From NCBI RefSeq assembly GCF_900128725.1, contig NZ_LT667500.1:248001-312000 (forward strand): DNA of 64,000 nt, read 5' to 3'. The position numbers and the translations under genes are program-made. Within the stretch, counting starts at the first letter, position 1. Every line of letters starts with the position of its first letter. This DNA is from Buchnera aphidicola (GTDB taxonomy: Bacteria > Pseudomonadota > Gammaproteobacteria > Enterobacterales > Enterobacteriaceae). The notes under the pieces are model-generated. The model had not been told where the DNA came from. It searched no databases and saw only the letters and a list, made by a program, of their open reading frames with translations. Below, piece after piece: positions 1-9,674 of this stretch.

Positions 1-347
1 CCAAACCCAACAGGGACGTCTTTGTGTGGTATATTGGGAATAGTAATTAATATTTTATATATTTTTCTTTGAACTAATTCTAATTTTTTTTTTAAGACGC
101 TAATCGAGTCTCGAGAATGGATGAGTTGATTTTTTAAAATATCAATTTTATGATAAATTTGTTTTCTATGTATGATATGCTTTGATAATTTCTTATGTTC
201 TGAAATTTTCATTTCGCTACTTATTTGTAATTTTTTACGCTTTTTTTCTAATTTTTTTAACATCTCTATATCTAAGATATAGTTTCTTGTATGTAATCTT
301 TCTTGAAAAAAAGAATAATTATTTTTAATATCATTAAAATTTAACAT
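1..347 (-). CDS. serS: Seryl-tRNA synthetase, N-terminal part (cut by window edge)
   Basis: Charges tRNA-Ser with serine in the cytoplasm. Only the first 115 codons lie in the window; the gene runs off the left edge. The translation starts MLNFNDIKNNYSFFQERLHT and forms the long Lys/Glu-rich antiparallel coiled-coil arm that binds the long variable arm of tRNA-Ser. It then reaches the linker IPNIPHKDVPVG just before the catalytic domain, which matches the enterobacterial IPNLPADEVPVG segment. The ATG at 347 is in frame with this segment. It is divergent from trxB, so the 195 bases between them should hold both promoters. The catalytic motifs are outside the window. Confidence 0.9.
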   Translation of the reverse strand, partial: MLNFNDIKNNYSFFQERLHTRNYILDIEMLKKLEKKRKKLQISSEMKISEHKKLSKHIIHRKQIYHKIDILKNQLIHSRDSISVLKKKLELVQRKIYKILITIPNIPHKDVPVGF

Positions 348-542
348 AGTGTTTATAGTCTTCAAGTGTATAAGTTTTTTAAAAAAATATAAATGCTTTC
401 TTTGATATACACATCAATCAAATAAAAATAACATAAGACATTATCATATAATAACATTATTATACACAAATCTTATTTTTATTATATTAACTATTTTTTT
501 ATTTTATTTTAAAAAAATAAAAATTTTTAACAGGAGCTGATA

Positions 543-1502
543 GTGAGTGAAAAAAAAAAACAATTTAGTCAATTAGTTATTATTGGCTCAGGTCCAGCTG
601 GTTATACAGCAGCTATTTATGCTGCGCGCTCTAACATTAACACTATATTGATTACTGGCCCCCAGCCGGGTGGGCAATTAATAAAAACAAATGATATAGA
701 AAACTGGCCAGGTGATTATAAGCAGATTAGCGGTATAACTTTGATGGAGCGTATGTTACACCACGTAAAAAAGTTTTCTATCAAAATTATTGACGACATA
801 ATCACGTCAGTAAATTTTAAAAATAATCCTTTTGAAATTAATGGAGCGACAACACAATACTTTAGTAAAGCTATTATTATTGCAACAGGATCATCTACTA
901 AACTATTAAACATTCCCTCAGAAAGTGTTTATATGGGAAAGGGTGTGTCTACCTGCGCTGTATGCGACGGTTTTTTTTATAAAAACCAACCAGTAGCAGT
1001 TGTAGGAGGGGGAAATTCAGCGCTTGAAGAAACAATATATTTATCAAATATTTGTAAAAAAGTATATTTAATTCATCGTCGTCAACAATTTCGAGCAGAC
1101 AAAGTATTAATTAATCGTTTATATGAAAAAATAAAAACAAATAAAAATATTATTATTTATTTTAATTCTCGTGTTGCACAAATCGTAGGAAACCATATAG
1201 ACATGAATGGAATTAAAATTTATTCCGAAATAGACAAAAAATTTAAATTAATTAATGTATCCGGATTATTTGTAGCTATTGGGCATATTCCAAATTCTAT
1301 GATTTTTTCTAAATTTATTGACATTAATAATAATTATGTAAAAATTAATTATAATAACCAGGTATTTAAAACACAAACAAACATACCCGGAATATTTGCG
1401 GCTGGAGATGTTTCTGATCCAATTTATAGGCAAGCTATAACAGCTGCTGCAAGCGGCTGTATGGCGGCGATAGATGCTGAAAAATATTTAAATAACTCTT
1501 GA
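543..1502 (+). CDS. trxB: Thioredoxin reductase
   Basis: FAD- and NADPH-dependent enzyme that reduces thioredoxin in the cytoplasm. It has 319 residues, close to the family length of about 320. The FAD-binding GSGPAGYTAAIYAARS is near residue 15, the NADPH-binding GGGNSALEE near residue 155, and the C-terminal FAD-contacting AAGDVSDP near residue 288. The redox motif is CAVC where E. coli has CATC; both cysteines are kept. The start is a GTG, chosen because AGGAG lies at 532-536, six bases upstream, and the next residues align with the family N terminus. It is followed 45 bases later by infA in the same direction. Confidence 0.96.
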   Translation: MSEKKKQFSQLVIIGSGPAGYTAAIYAARSNINTILITGPQPGGQLIKTNDIENWPGDYKQISGITLMERMLHHVKKFSIKIIDDIITSVNFKNNPFEINGATTQYFSKAIIIATGSSTKLLNIPSESVYMGKGVSTCAVCDGFFYKNQPVAVVGGGNSALEETIYLSNICKKVYLIHRRQQFRADKVLINRLYEKIKTNKNIIIYFNSRVAQIVGNHIDMNGIKIYSEIDKKFKLINVSGLFVAIGHIPNSMIFSKFIDINNNYVKINYNNQVFKTQTNIPGIFAAGDVSDPIYRQAITAAASGCMAAIDAEKYLNNS

Positions 1503-1547
1503 ACAGAATAATCCATAAATTGCTGTCTTATTCTTAGGAAGCACATC

Positions 1548-1763
1548 ATGAAAGAAAAGAGCATAGAGATGCAAGGAATTGTAATAGATACTTTACCGAA
1601 TACCACATTTAAAGTGAAACTAGAAAATAAACATATAGTTATAGCTCATATATCCGGAAAAATGAGAAAAAATTATATAAGAATTTTAACAGGAGACAAA
1701 GTAACGTTAGAGTTAACTCCTTATGATCTAAGTAAAGGAAGAATTATTTTCCGTAGTCGATAA
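1548..1763 (+). CDS. infA: Translation initiation factor IF-1
   Basis: Small OB-fold protein that binds the 30S A site during initiation together with IF2 and IF3. Its 71 residues are almost the full enterobacterial length of 72. The core [18 protein letters not shown] and the end [11 protein letters not shown] are nearly identical to E. coli, making this one of the most conserved proteins in the window. An AGGA at 1536-1539 lies eight bases before the ATG at 1548. It follows trxB in the same direction, as in other Buchnera genomes. Confidence 0.97.
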   Translation: MKEKSIEMQGIVIDTLPNTTFKVKLENKHIVIAHISGKMRKNYIRILTGDKVTLELTPYDLSKGRIIFRSR

Positions 1764-1908
1764 ATTGTAATTTATTGTGTTAAAAAGAGTTTAAAAATTT
1801 TTAAAAGATAGTATTTATTTTTATTAGAAATAAAAATATCTATAACTTAATATAAATCTTAAAAACAGATTAATTCATTTTAAAATATTTTAAAAAATTA
1901 GGATGTGT

Positions 1909-3624
1909 ATGCGTACCAAATATTGCGGAGATATCAAGTCAACAGACAACAATAAAACTATTACTATATGCGGATGGGTAAACCAAACAAGACGATTAAA
2001 AGATATTATCTTTACTAATATTAGAGATATTTCAGGAAACATACAAGTTGTTTTCCACAAAAAAAATAAATCTTGTTTTTTGTCTGCACTAACTTTAAGA
2101 AATGATTTTTGCGTTCAAATTCAAGGGTTGGTTACTATTAAACAGTTTAATCAAAAAATAAATAAAAAAACGATTAATCATTCTTTTGAAATTATAGCGC
2201 GTCAGTTAGTTATTTTCAATAAAACAGCTCCTATTCCTTTAGACTATTCTAAAAAAAACAAAGAAGATATAAGATTTAAATTTCGTTATTTAGATTTACG
2301 GCGATTCGAAATGACTGAAAAAATAAAAAAAAGAAACGAAATCACTACATTAATTAGAAAATTTTTTATTAAAAAAAAATTTTTAGAAGTTGAAACACCC
2401 ATTCTAACTAAATCAACTCCTGAAGGAGCGTCAGATTATTTAGTAAACAGCCGATTATATCCTGGTAAACATTATGCGTTACCTCAATCCCCTCAATTAT
2501 TCAAACAATTATTAATGATATCAGGAATAGAGAAGTATTATCAAATTGCGAAATGTTTTCGGGATGAAGATTTACGATCAGACCGACAACCAGAGTTTAC
2601 TCAAATAGATATTGAGGCATCTTTTGTGGAAACTTATGCTCTGAGAGAATTGATAAATAAGCTAATAAAAAAATTATGGTTTTCAATAAAAAATATTACT
2701 TTAAAAAATATTGATACGATAAGTTATCGTGATAGTTTGCTTAAATATGGAACTGATAAACCTGATTTACGTAATCCTATTCAATTTATTGAATTTAGCG
2801 ATATTTTTAATAAAGAAACTAAAAATTTATTTTTTTGGTTAGAAGATAATAAAAAAAATAGAATTATTGGCATCAAAATACCCAATGGAGTATCATTAGT
2901 TTCTAATGAAAGAATAAAAGTTTATAAAAATTTTTTAAAAAAGCGTTATTCACATCAATTTTTATGCATTCAAGCAATAGACATAAAAAAACATGTTGTT
3001 GATATTTATAATGCCGAAAAAATTACTATAAATAAAAAAATACTGAAAGCTATCTTTTCTCGCGCTTCAGTATGCAATGGCGATATACTATTTGTAGTAG
3101 CAGAAGAGTTACATTTAGCTAATAAAATTTTAAGCGATTTAAGATTAAAGATAGGGCTAGATCTTAATATTACCGACCAAAAAACAGTATACCCTATTTG
3201 GGTTATAGATTTCCCTTTATTTAAAATAGATAAAGACCATCAATTAAAATCTATGCATCACCCCTTTACCGCTCCTAAAAAAAAAATTAAGTCGCTTATG
3301 CTAGAAAATCCGCTAAAAATTATATCTAGTGCATTTGATTTGGTTATTAATGGTCATGAAATAGGTGGAGGCTCTCAACGCATTCATGATTATAAGTTAC
3401 AAAATCAAATTTTTGATTTGCTGCAAATAAATAAAAAAACAAAAAGAAAACAATTTGATTTTTTTGTTAATGCTCTAAAATATGGCGCCCCGCCCCATGC
3501 TGGATTAGCTTTAGGCTTAGATCGCTTAGCTATGCTGTTAACAGACAGTTCGACTATTACTGATGTCATTGCTTTTCCTAAAACTAGCTCTGCAATTTGT
3601 TTAATGACTGGCGCTCCCTGCTAA
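1909..3624 (+). CDS. aspS: Aspartyl-tRNA synthetase
   Basis: Class II synthetase that charges tRNA-Asp. An N-terminal OB anticodon-binding domain (ICGWVNQTRRLKD, about residues 20-35) is followed by the catalytic domain with motif 1 (FLEVETPILTKSTPEGASDY), motif 2 (FRDEDLRSDRQPEFTQID) and motif 3 (GLALGLDRLAMLL). I prefer the second ATG at 1909, giving 571 residues, because the protein then begins MRTKYCGD like E. coli MRTEYCGQ and an AGGA lies five bases upstream. An ATG two codons earlier (1903) overlaps that ribosome binding site. The insertion domain typical of bacterial AspRS is present but shortened. Confidence 0.96.
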   Translation: MRTKYCGDIKSTDNNKTITICGWVNQTRRLKDIIFTNIRDISGNIQVVFHKKNKSCFLSALTLRNDFCVQIQGLVTIKQFNQKINKKTINHSFEIIARQLVIFNKTAPIPLDYSKKNKEDIRFKFRYLDLRRFEMTEKIKKRNEITTLIRKFFIKKKFLEVETPILTKSTPEGASDYLVNSRLYPGKHYALPQSPQLFKQLLMISGIEKYYQIAKCFRDEDLRSDRQPEFTQIDIEASFVETYALRELINKLIKKLWFSIKNITLKNIDTISYRDSLLKYGTDKPDLRNPIQFIEFSDIFNKETKNLFFWLEDNKKNRIIGIKIPNGVSLVSNERIKVYKNFLKKRYSHQFLCIQAIDIKKHVVDIYNAEKITINKKILKAIFSRASVCNGDILFVVAEELHLANKILSDLRLKIGLDLNITDQKTVYPIWVIDFPLFKIDKDHQLKSMHHPFTAPKKKIKSLMLENPLKIISSAFDLVINGHEIGGGSQRIHDYKLQNQIFDLLQINKKTKRKQFDFFVNALKYGAPPHAGLALGLDRLAMLLTDSSTITDVIAFPKTSSAICLMTGAPC

Positions 3625-3733
3625 TAGCAATATTTTTAGTACACTTTAAACAATGATTTATGTTTTTAAATGTTATCATCTTTAATAATAAAAAATTTTA
3701 TTTTTAAAATATTTAATTGATATATGAGGGTAT

Positions 3734-4456
3734 ATGGCCGGACATAGTAAGTGGGCAAATACAAAACATAGAAAAAAAGCTCAAGATATCAAACGAAGCA
3801 AAATATTTACTAAAATTATAAGAGAAATTACAAATGCTAGTGCACAAAACGGATCCAACTTAAATACAAACCTTCAATTAAGAACCATTGTAGCAAAGGC
3901 TAATAATTATAACATCAGTAAAGATTTAATTAATACAGCTATACAGCGCGGCTTGGGTCAAGATAAAAAAAATATTTTTAAAGTTGTAAAATATGCTGGA
4001 TATAGTGCAAGTGGAATAGCGATCATAATACATTGCGTTACGAATAACAGCAATAGAACAGTGAGCAGCATAAGAAATATTTTTACTCGCTTTAAGGGCA
4101 CTTTAGTAAACTATGAAAATGCTCAGTATTTATTTAGTTTTTTTACCACTATACAGGTAGACGCGAGCCCGCATACTAGAGACATAGTATTGAATAATCT
4201 TGACATTCACTCGAGAATATATTCTAAAAAAATAAAAAAAAATTTTTTAGAGCTGACTATTAAAAAAAATAATGTTAAATTTATAAAAAAACAGCTGTTA
4301 TCCTCTAAGATCGCTCTTAAAACCATGCGTATGATAATTACTCCTAAAGTTTTATGTGATTTAGATGCTATTAATAAAACAAAAATGCTCGACTTAATTA
4401 ACTCATTACAAAAATTAAAAGAAACTACTGAAATTGCACATAATGCAAAAATATAA
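3734..4456 (+). CDS. yebC: YebC/TACO1-family translation or transcription factor
   Basis: Member of the YebC/PmpR/TACO1 family, described as transcriptional regulators and more recently as ribosome-associated factors that help with difficult peptide sequences. The start MAGHSKWANTKHRKKAQD is the family signature. The length, 240 residues, is close to the 246 of E. coli, although the C-terminal half is strongly diverged and lysine-rich. In E. coli the gene also follows aspS (through nudB); the usual downstream ruvC is not present here. The molecular role in Buchnera is not known. Confidence 0.92.
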   Translation: MAGHSKWANTKHRKKAQDIKRSKIFTKIIREITNASAQNGSNLNTNLQLRTIVAKANNYNISKDLINTAIQRGLGQDKKNIFKVVKYAGYSASGIAIIIHCVTNNSNRTVSSIRNIFTRFKGTLVNYENAQYLFSFFTTIQVDASPHTRDIVLNNLDIHSRIYSKKIKKNFLELTIKKNNVKFIKKQLLSSKIALKTMRMIITPKVLCDLDAINKTKMLDLINSLQKLKETTEIAHNAKI

Positions 4457-4834
4457 TCCGATACTATAAAGCATATAAAACTGTTATCCTTAAGGGTCTA
4501 ATAAATATAATTAACCCTCGCATTATTGTATCAATCATAATCTTTTATATGATTTATTTTGTGAAAAATTGCTTGTATACCAAGCGTGTATAATTTATAA
4601 AATGACTATATATGATAAACAATTTTATACTTAAACAGCATATGATAAAATGAAAGAAAAATTTACAAAAATGTTCGTGTTAAATCATAATATTTATGTT
4701 CTCTAAATTAAAAATATTATTTATATAAATTCTATTTCACCATATAAAGATAATTCTTTTATTAAGATAAGAGTTGTTTGGTCATATATAGTCTCGACAA
4801 TACTATACAATAAAGTTATAAAATATAACTGTAC
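4457..4834. other. Noncoding spacer between yebC and pykA
   Basis: These 378 bases hold no convincing reading frame. The two flanking genes converge. A bulged hairpin near the yebC end (4493-4518) is the only structure I can point to. In pea-aphid Buchnera, as I recall it, zinc-transport genes (znuC, znuB) lie between the aspS/yebC segment and pykA, so this is probably the trace of their loss. Confidence 0.55.
4493..4518 (+). terminator. Possible hairpin after yebC
   Basis: AGGGT-C-TAA pairs with TTAACCCT across a loop of nine bases, giving eight pairs with one bulged C. It starts 37 bases after the yebC stop. There is no T run behind it, so this is a weak candidate for a transcript end. Confidence 0.3.
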
Positions 4835-6277
4835 TTACAATATTTGAACAATTCTACACATATTTGGTATAATTAAATTATTTTTATCACTGCTTTCTAT
4901 TGCTATAATAAAATCATGTTTTTTTAAAAATTTCTTATTTTTTAATAACTGTATTGCTGAATCAGTAGTATTTAAATCAGTGTTTTGTTTTTTAAGATAT
5001 ACTGGAACTATTCCCCGATATAATGCTGATAAACGAAGCTGCTTCGTGCTACTGGATAAATAAAAAATAGGTAAACCAGATGTAATTCTAGAAGCTAATA
5101 AAGCAATTTTATGTGATGTACGAGCAAGAATAACGGCGGAAACATTAGTTAAATGATTTGCAGCATACATAGCCGTCATAGAAATAGTCTCAGAAACACT
5201 ACTAAAAGTCTTATTGATGCGATGTTTAGAAATATTAACACTAGGAACTTTTTCGGCGCCCAGGCATATTTTAGACATAGCCTGAACCGTTATTTCAGGA
5301 AAATTACCAGAAGCGGTTTCTGCAGACAGCATAACCGCGTCCGTTCCATCTAAAACTGCATTCGCGACATCCATCACTTCTGCTCGGGTAGGAAATGGGT
5401 TAGTAATCATTGATTCCATCATTTGTGTAGCTGTAATAACTGTGCGATTGAATTGTCTCGCCATTTTGATTAATTTTTTTTGTATTCCAATTAATCGATG
5501 ATCACCGATTTCTACACCTAAATCACCTCGAGCAATCATAATTCCGTCAGACTCTAAGATTAGATTTTTTATAATAGTATCCGATGATATTGCTTCTGCT
5601 CGCTCAATCTTAGCAATAATTTTTGCCCGGCTACCTGATTGCCTCATTAACAATCTTGCTTTTTTTAAATCTTCTCCTGATCGAGGAAATGATACTGCTA
5701 AATAATCTACTTTCAACTTAGCGGCTAGCTTTATATCTAATTCATCTTTTTTGGTCAAAGCACTTGCTGACAAACCGCCCCCTAATTTGTTTAAACCTTT
5801 ATTATCAGATAAATAACCACCAATAACCACTTTAGTAAAAATTTTTGTATTATTAGTTTTTATAACCTGTAATTGTATTTTTCCATCATCTAATAAGAGA
5901 ATATCACTGGGTGAAACTTCTTTGGGAAGATGTTTGTAGCTGAAGCCTACCACATGTTTGTTACCTTGTTTCTTTAAAACATTTAGATCTAACAAAAAAT
6001 CATCTCCAGCACTTAAAAAAACTTTTTTGGCACTAAAACTAGAGATACGTATTTTAGGACCCTGTAAATCTCCAATTAAAGCCACGAAACAATTTAAATC
6101 TTTTTCTATTAATCGAATTTTTTTAACTCGATCAATATGATCTTGAGCTGAACCATGAGAAAAGTTCAATCTTAACGCATTGGTCCCTAATTTTATAATT
6201 TTTTTTAAAACCGCATCATCATCCGTCGAAGGTCCTAACGTAGAAACAATTTTCGTTCTTCTAATAGAATTTTGCAT
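4835..6277 (-). CDS. pykA: Pyruvate kinase, PykA type
   Basis: Last step of glycolysis: phosphoenolpyruvate plus ADP to pyruvate plus ATP, in the cytoplasm. The 480 residues equal E. coli PykA, and the N terminus RRTKIVSTLGPSTDDD with LGGGLSASALTKKD follows PykA rather than PykF. The active-site segments are intact: GDLQGPKIR, the catalytic lysine region AKIERAEA, MIARGDLGVEI and TATQMMESM. It is divergent from zwf, as in other Buchnera, with a 452-base spacer between the two starts. Confidence 0.96.
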   Translation of the reverse strand: MQNSIRRTKIVSTLGPSTDDDAVLKKIIKLGTNALRLNFSHGSAQDHIDRVKKIRLIEKDLNCFVALIGDLQGPKIRISSFSAKKVFLSAGDDFLLDLNVLKKQGNKHVVGFSYKHLPKEVSPSDILLLDDGKIQLQVIKTNNTKIFTKVVIGGYLSDNKGLNKLGGGLSASALTKKDELDIKLAAKLKVDYLAVSFPRSGEDLKKARLLMRQSGSRAKIIAKIERAEAISSDTIIKNLILESDGIMIARGDLGVEIGDHRLIGIQKKLIKMARQFNRTVITATQMMESMITNPFPTRAEVMDVANAVLDGTDAVMLSAETASGNFPEITVQAMSKICLGAEKVPSVNISKHRINKTFSSVSETISMTAMYAANHLTNVSAVILARTSHKIALLASRITSGLPIFYLSSSTKQLRLSALYRGIVPVYLKKQNTDLNTTDSAIQLLKNKKFLKKHDFIIAIESSDKNNLIIPNMCRIVQIL

Positions 6278-6729
6278 ATAAACGCCTGTATAGTAAATAT
6301 ATAGTTAATATAAAACTAAAATTACATAAAAAAAATCATTAAATTTGTATTTTTTTTAAATCACTGAAATTAGAATATTCCTTCATTGATAAGATAATCA
6401 CTTAAAAATATAAATATAATTTTTGTAAAAACGTTTATTTTTTAAAAGAATTATTTGGTATATACTATTTACATATAAATATTCTATAAATCTTTATATA
6501 TTTTGTTTTTATGGATTATCTTAAAAAAAATAACTTCAATTTAAAAAAAATCTATTTAATTATAGATCAAAAATATAAAAGATATATACATTTATTTATT
6601 AAAAATAAAATTTTATATATATCCATAGTAATTTTTAAAAAAAATTAATATAATTATTAAATTAATGTAGTTAAAAAAAGATGAATAAAAAAAATTTTTT
6701 TATTCACACGCAATACAGTAAGGAAAGAT
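6278..6729. other. Divergent spacer between pykA and zwf
   Basis: 452 bases without a gene between two divergent starts, so it must carry the promoters of both. The DNA is too AT-rich for me to single out a -35/-10 pair with confidence. Only the zwf ribosome binding site AGGAAAG near 6721-6727 is clear. Confidence 0.5.
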
Positions 6730-8196
6730 ATGATCATACCATCTCATCTATATACTTTGATTATTTTTGGGGCTACTGGTGACTTAGCTCAAAGAAAATT
6801 ATTTCCTGCTTTATATCGATTAGAAAAAAGAAATAAATTAATAAACAACATAAAAATAATAGGGGTAAGTCGAGCAAATTATTGTGAAAAAAAATACCTT
6901 GAGGTTATATATAACGCTCTTAAAAAATTTTTAAATGAAGAGATCTCAATCGATATCTGGAAAACGCTAAAAAAACGTTTTTTATTTTGTCAGCTGGATG
7001 TAAATAAAACTGAAGATTTTAAAAAATTAAATGTTTTTTTTAAACAAAAAAATAATATTTTGATTAATTATTTAGCGGTATCTTTTGATTTACTTATAAA
7101 TATTTGCAGAGGCCTTCAGTTTATTGGATTTAATAAAAAAAACTCTAAAATAGTTATAGAAAAACCAATTGGAAATTCTTTAAATACATTTAATCTAATC
7201 AATACGTCCATAAAGAAGCATTTTAATGAAAATCAAATATTTCGCATTGATCATTATCTCGGCAAAGAAGCTTTGATGAATTTAATTTCATTAAAATTTG
7301 CTAATCCTTTTTTTAATAATAACTTTAATTATAAACACGTTGATCACGTCCAAGTGACATTGTCAGAAAATATAGGCATAGAAGGCAGATGGGATTATTT
7401 CAATAAAACAGGGCAAATAATCGATATGGTCCAAAACCATGTCTTACAAATAATTTCTATTTTTGCTATGAATGCGCCTAAATCGTTAACTAAAAAACAT
7501 ATTATAAAAGAAAAGATAAAAATATTAAAATCCTTACGGCTAGTTGATGAAAAAAATATAAAAGAACATATTTCTTTGGGTCAATATTCTTCTAAAGACC
7601 TTAACGGTCAAATAACACCACATTATTTGAACAAAAACAACGCAAATAAAGCGAATAACACCGAAACATTTGTCGCTATAAAGCTGTATATAGATAATAA
7701 AATATGGAAAAACGTTCCTTTTTACATACGCACCGGCAAAAGATTACCTAAAAAATGTTCAAAAATTGTTGTTTTTTTTAAAAAAAAAACAGAACACTTA
7801 TTCTCTCCTGTAGACTTAGGTAATATGAGTAATCGTCTAGTAATAAATTTACAGTCACCTCCGGATATTAGAATTAAGTTTTTCAATAAAGTACCAACAT
7901 TAAATTCTAACTTAGCCGTAAAACCCTTCGAATTATCTTTTAATTACAAAAAAATTTTTAAAGGTTCTTCTTTTTTTGAAGAGTATGATAAATTATTATC
8001 AGAAATAATACAAGACAATCAATTTTTATTTGTTCATTATAAAGAAATTATATACGCTTGGAAATGGATCGATCCTATCATACGCGCGTATAAAGCAAAT
8101 CTTGCGCTCTTACAAAACTATGAATCCGGAACCTGGGGACCTGATTCATCTCAAAAATTAATAGAACAAGACAAAAAAAAATGGGATAACAGCTAA
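6730..8196 (+). CDS. zwf: Glucose-6-phosphate 1-dehydrogenase
   Basis: First step of the oxidative pentose-phosphate route: glucose-6-phosphate to 6-phosphogluconolactone with NADPH formation. The Rossmann motif IFGATGDLAQRKLFPALYRL is at residues 12-31 and the substrate-binding signature RIDHYLGKEALMNL is near residue 173, with the key histidine. The length is 488 against 491 in E. coli. AAGGAAAG precedes the ATG. The reading frame crosses an A10 run near 7780 without being broken. Confidence 0.96.
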   Translation: MIIPSHLYTLIIFGATGDLAQRKLFPALYRLEKRNKLINNIKIIGVSRANYCEKKYLEVIYNALKKFLNEEISIDIWKTLKKRFLFCQLDVNKTEDFKKLNVFFKQKNNILINYLAVSFDLLINICRGLQFIGFNKKNSKIVIEKPIGNSLNTFNLINTSIKKHFNENQIFRIDHYLGKEALMNLISLKFANPFFNNNFNYKHVDHVQVTLSENIGIEGRWDYFNKTGQIIDMVQNHVLQIISIFAMNAPKSLTKKHIIKEKIKILKSLRLVDEKNIKEHISLGQYSSKDLNGQITPHYLNKNNANKANNTETFVAIKLYIDNKIWKNVPFYIRTGKRLPKKCSKIVVFFKKKTEHLFSPVDLGNMSNRLVINLQSPPDIRIKFFNKVPTLNSNLAVKPFELSFNYKKIFKGSSFFEEYDKLLSEIIQDNQFLFVHYKEIIYAWKWIDPIIRAYKANLALLQNYESGTWGPDSSQKLIEQDKKKWDNS

Positions 8197-8406
8197 TAAT
8201 AATCCATATAAAAATCTACACAGCTTTTCTAAGAAAACATTTTTTAGAATTACAACTAACGTTAAAAATATTGATACATAATCAGTTTACGTTATTTAAA
8301 AATAACTAAATAATAATTGTTATTAAAAAATATTGCATTATTTTTTCACATAACAATTATCTCATAAAGAATATATCTTCTTTACCTGTTGTAAGGAATC
8401 TTATAT

Positions 8407-9291
8407 ATGACTCATTTTATTCTTTTGTTTTTGGCGAATTGCTGCAATATATTATTTTTTGGAACCATTTTAAATTTGATGGGACTGCCTAGTGATAATA
8501 TTTATAGCTGTGTACTAATGTACATATTTTTTAATTTACAGCAATCAATCATCGCATTATATTTTTCAAAACAAAATAGCTTAAAATCCGTGAATGGAAC
8601 AATCATTAATTTTCCTTGTAATAACATAGAGAAACGGTTGGTAGAAGCAGTTAAACAACAATCTCAATTAGTTGGTATAAAAACCCCTACAATAGCAGTA
8701 TACTCATCACCTACTATGAATGCTTTTGCTACTGGATTTAAAAAAAATAATTCTCTTATTGCTTTTTCCAGTAGTTTATTAACAACAATGAATCACGAGG
8801 AAATAGAAGCTATTATTGCTCATGAGCTAACACATATTACCAGAAGGGATGTAATAACCATGATTGTTCTTCAAAATATAGTTAATGCTTCTATTTTTTT
8901 TGTCTCTCAAGTCTTATTTAGATATTTTTTAAAATTTTTTCCAATATACAAAAAAAATTATTCAGTAAAAAAATCTATTTTATTCGCCCACTTACCAATA
9001 ATTCACAAATATACAATTAATATTATATCTTCGGCCATAACTATGTGGTTTTCTAGAAAACGCGAATTTTACGCAGATGCTGGAGCAGCAAAAATAGTAG
9101 GCTGTAAAAAAATAATTGCTGCACTAAAGCGACTAAAAAATAGTTGCAACCCACAAGAACCAGAATCTATCCATACTTTATGTATTAACGGCAAATACAA
9201 TAAATACATAAGCTTTTTCCGTTCTCACCCAACTCTTGATCAGAGAATAGAGGCTATTAAAAAGAGAAAATATATTTCGTCTAAAGTATAA
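8407..9291 (+). CDS. htpX: HtpX membrane zinc metalloprotease
   Basis: M48-family protease of the inner membrane that works with FtsH in quality control of membrane proteins. Two N-terminal hydrophobic segments (about residues 3-55) precede the zinc motif HELTH in IIAHELTHITRRD near residue 138. A second pair of hydrophobic segments follows (about 157-220), then the third zinc ligand in REFYADAGAAK. The length is 294 against 293 in E. coli. AAGGA about ten bases before the ATG supports the start. It follows zwf in the same direction after 210 bases. Confidence 0.94.
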   Translation: MTHFILLFLANCCNILFFGTILNLMGLPSDNIYSCVLMYIFFNLQQSIIALYFSKQNSLKSVNGTIINFPCNNIEKRLVEAVKQQSQLVGIKTPTIAVYSSPTMNAFATGFKKNNSLIAFSSSLLTTMNHEEIEAIIAHELTHITRRDVITMIVLQNIVNASIFFVSQVLFRYFLKFFPIYKKNYSVKKSILFAHLPIIHKYTINIISSAITMWFSRKREFYADAGAAKIVGCKKIIAALKRLKNSCNPQEPESIHTLCINGKYNKYISFFRSHPTLDQRIEAIKKRKYISSKV

Positions 9292-9674
9292 TAAAAGTAT
9301 AGAATTTATTTCTAAAACTAGAAAAAATATAATTTATATTGATTTTTTCTTTAAAAAAAATAAATAAATAAAAAAACACGCATAAAACAATTAAAGAACA
9401 ATAAAAAAAATAATTTTTTAAAAATAACATTAAACGGTATAAACAATAACTATAGCTATTATTAAGAGAATCAAGCTAGACAATGCGCTAACGAACGTAT
9501 ATTTACTTAATTGCTAATCTAGATTTATAATATGCATGATGAAGAAAAATGTTTCATAAAACATTTTATACCCTTAAAAGTTATATAAAACGCTTATTCT
9601 GCACTTTTTCGGAAAAAATATTATTTTTTTTAAAAAATAATAAATATTACATGTTTTTTATTAGGAGATTTTTT
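9292..9674. other. Spacer between htpX and the TerC/CBS gene
   Basis: 383 bases with no separate gene. The reading frame of the next gene is open back to 9549, but the extra 42 residues look like translated spacer. A cold-shock gene (cspC) sits in this position in pea-aphid Buchnera as I recall; I see no trace of its conserved KWFN motif. Confidence 0.5.

Noticed and set aside
9549-9674. N-terminal extension of the TerC/CBS protein
   Set aside because: AGGAG stands before the ATG at 9675, which aligns with family starts; the extension looks like spacer.
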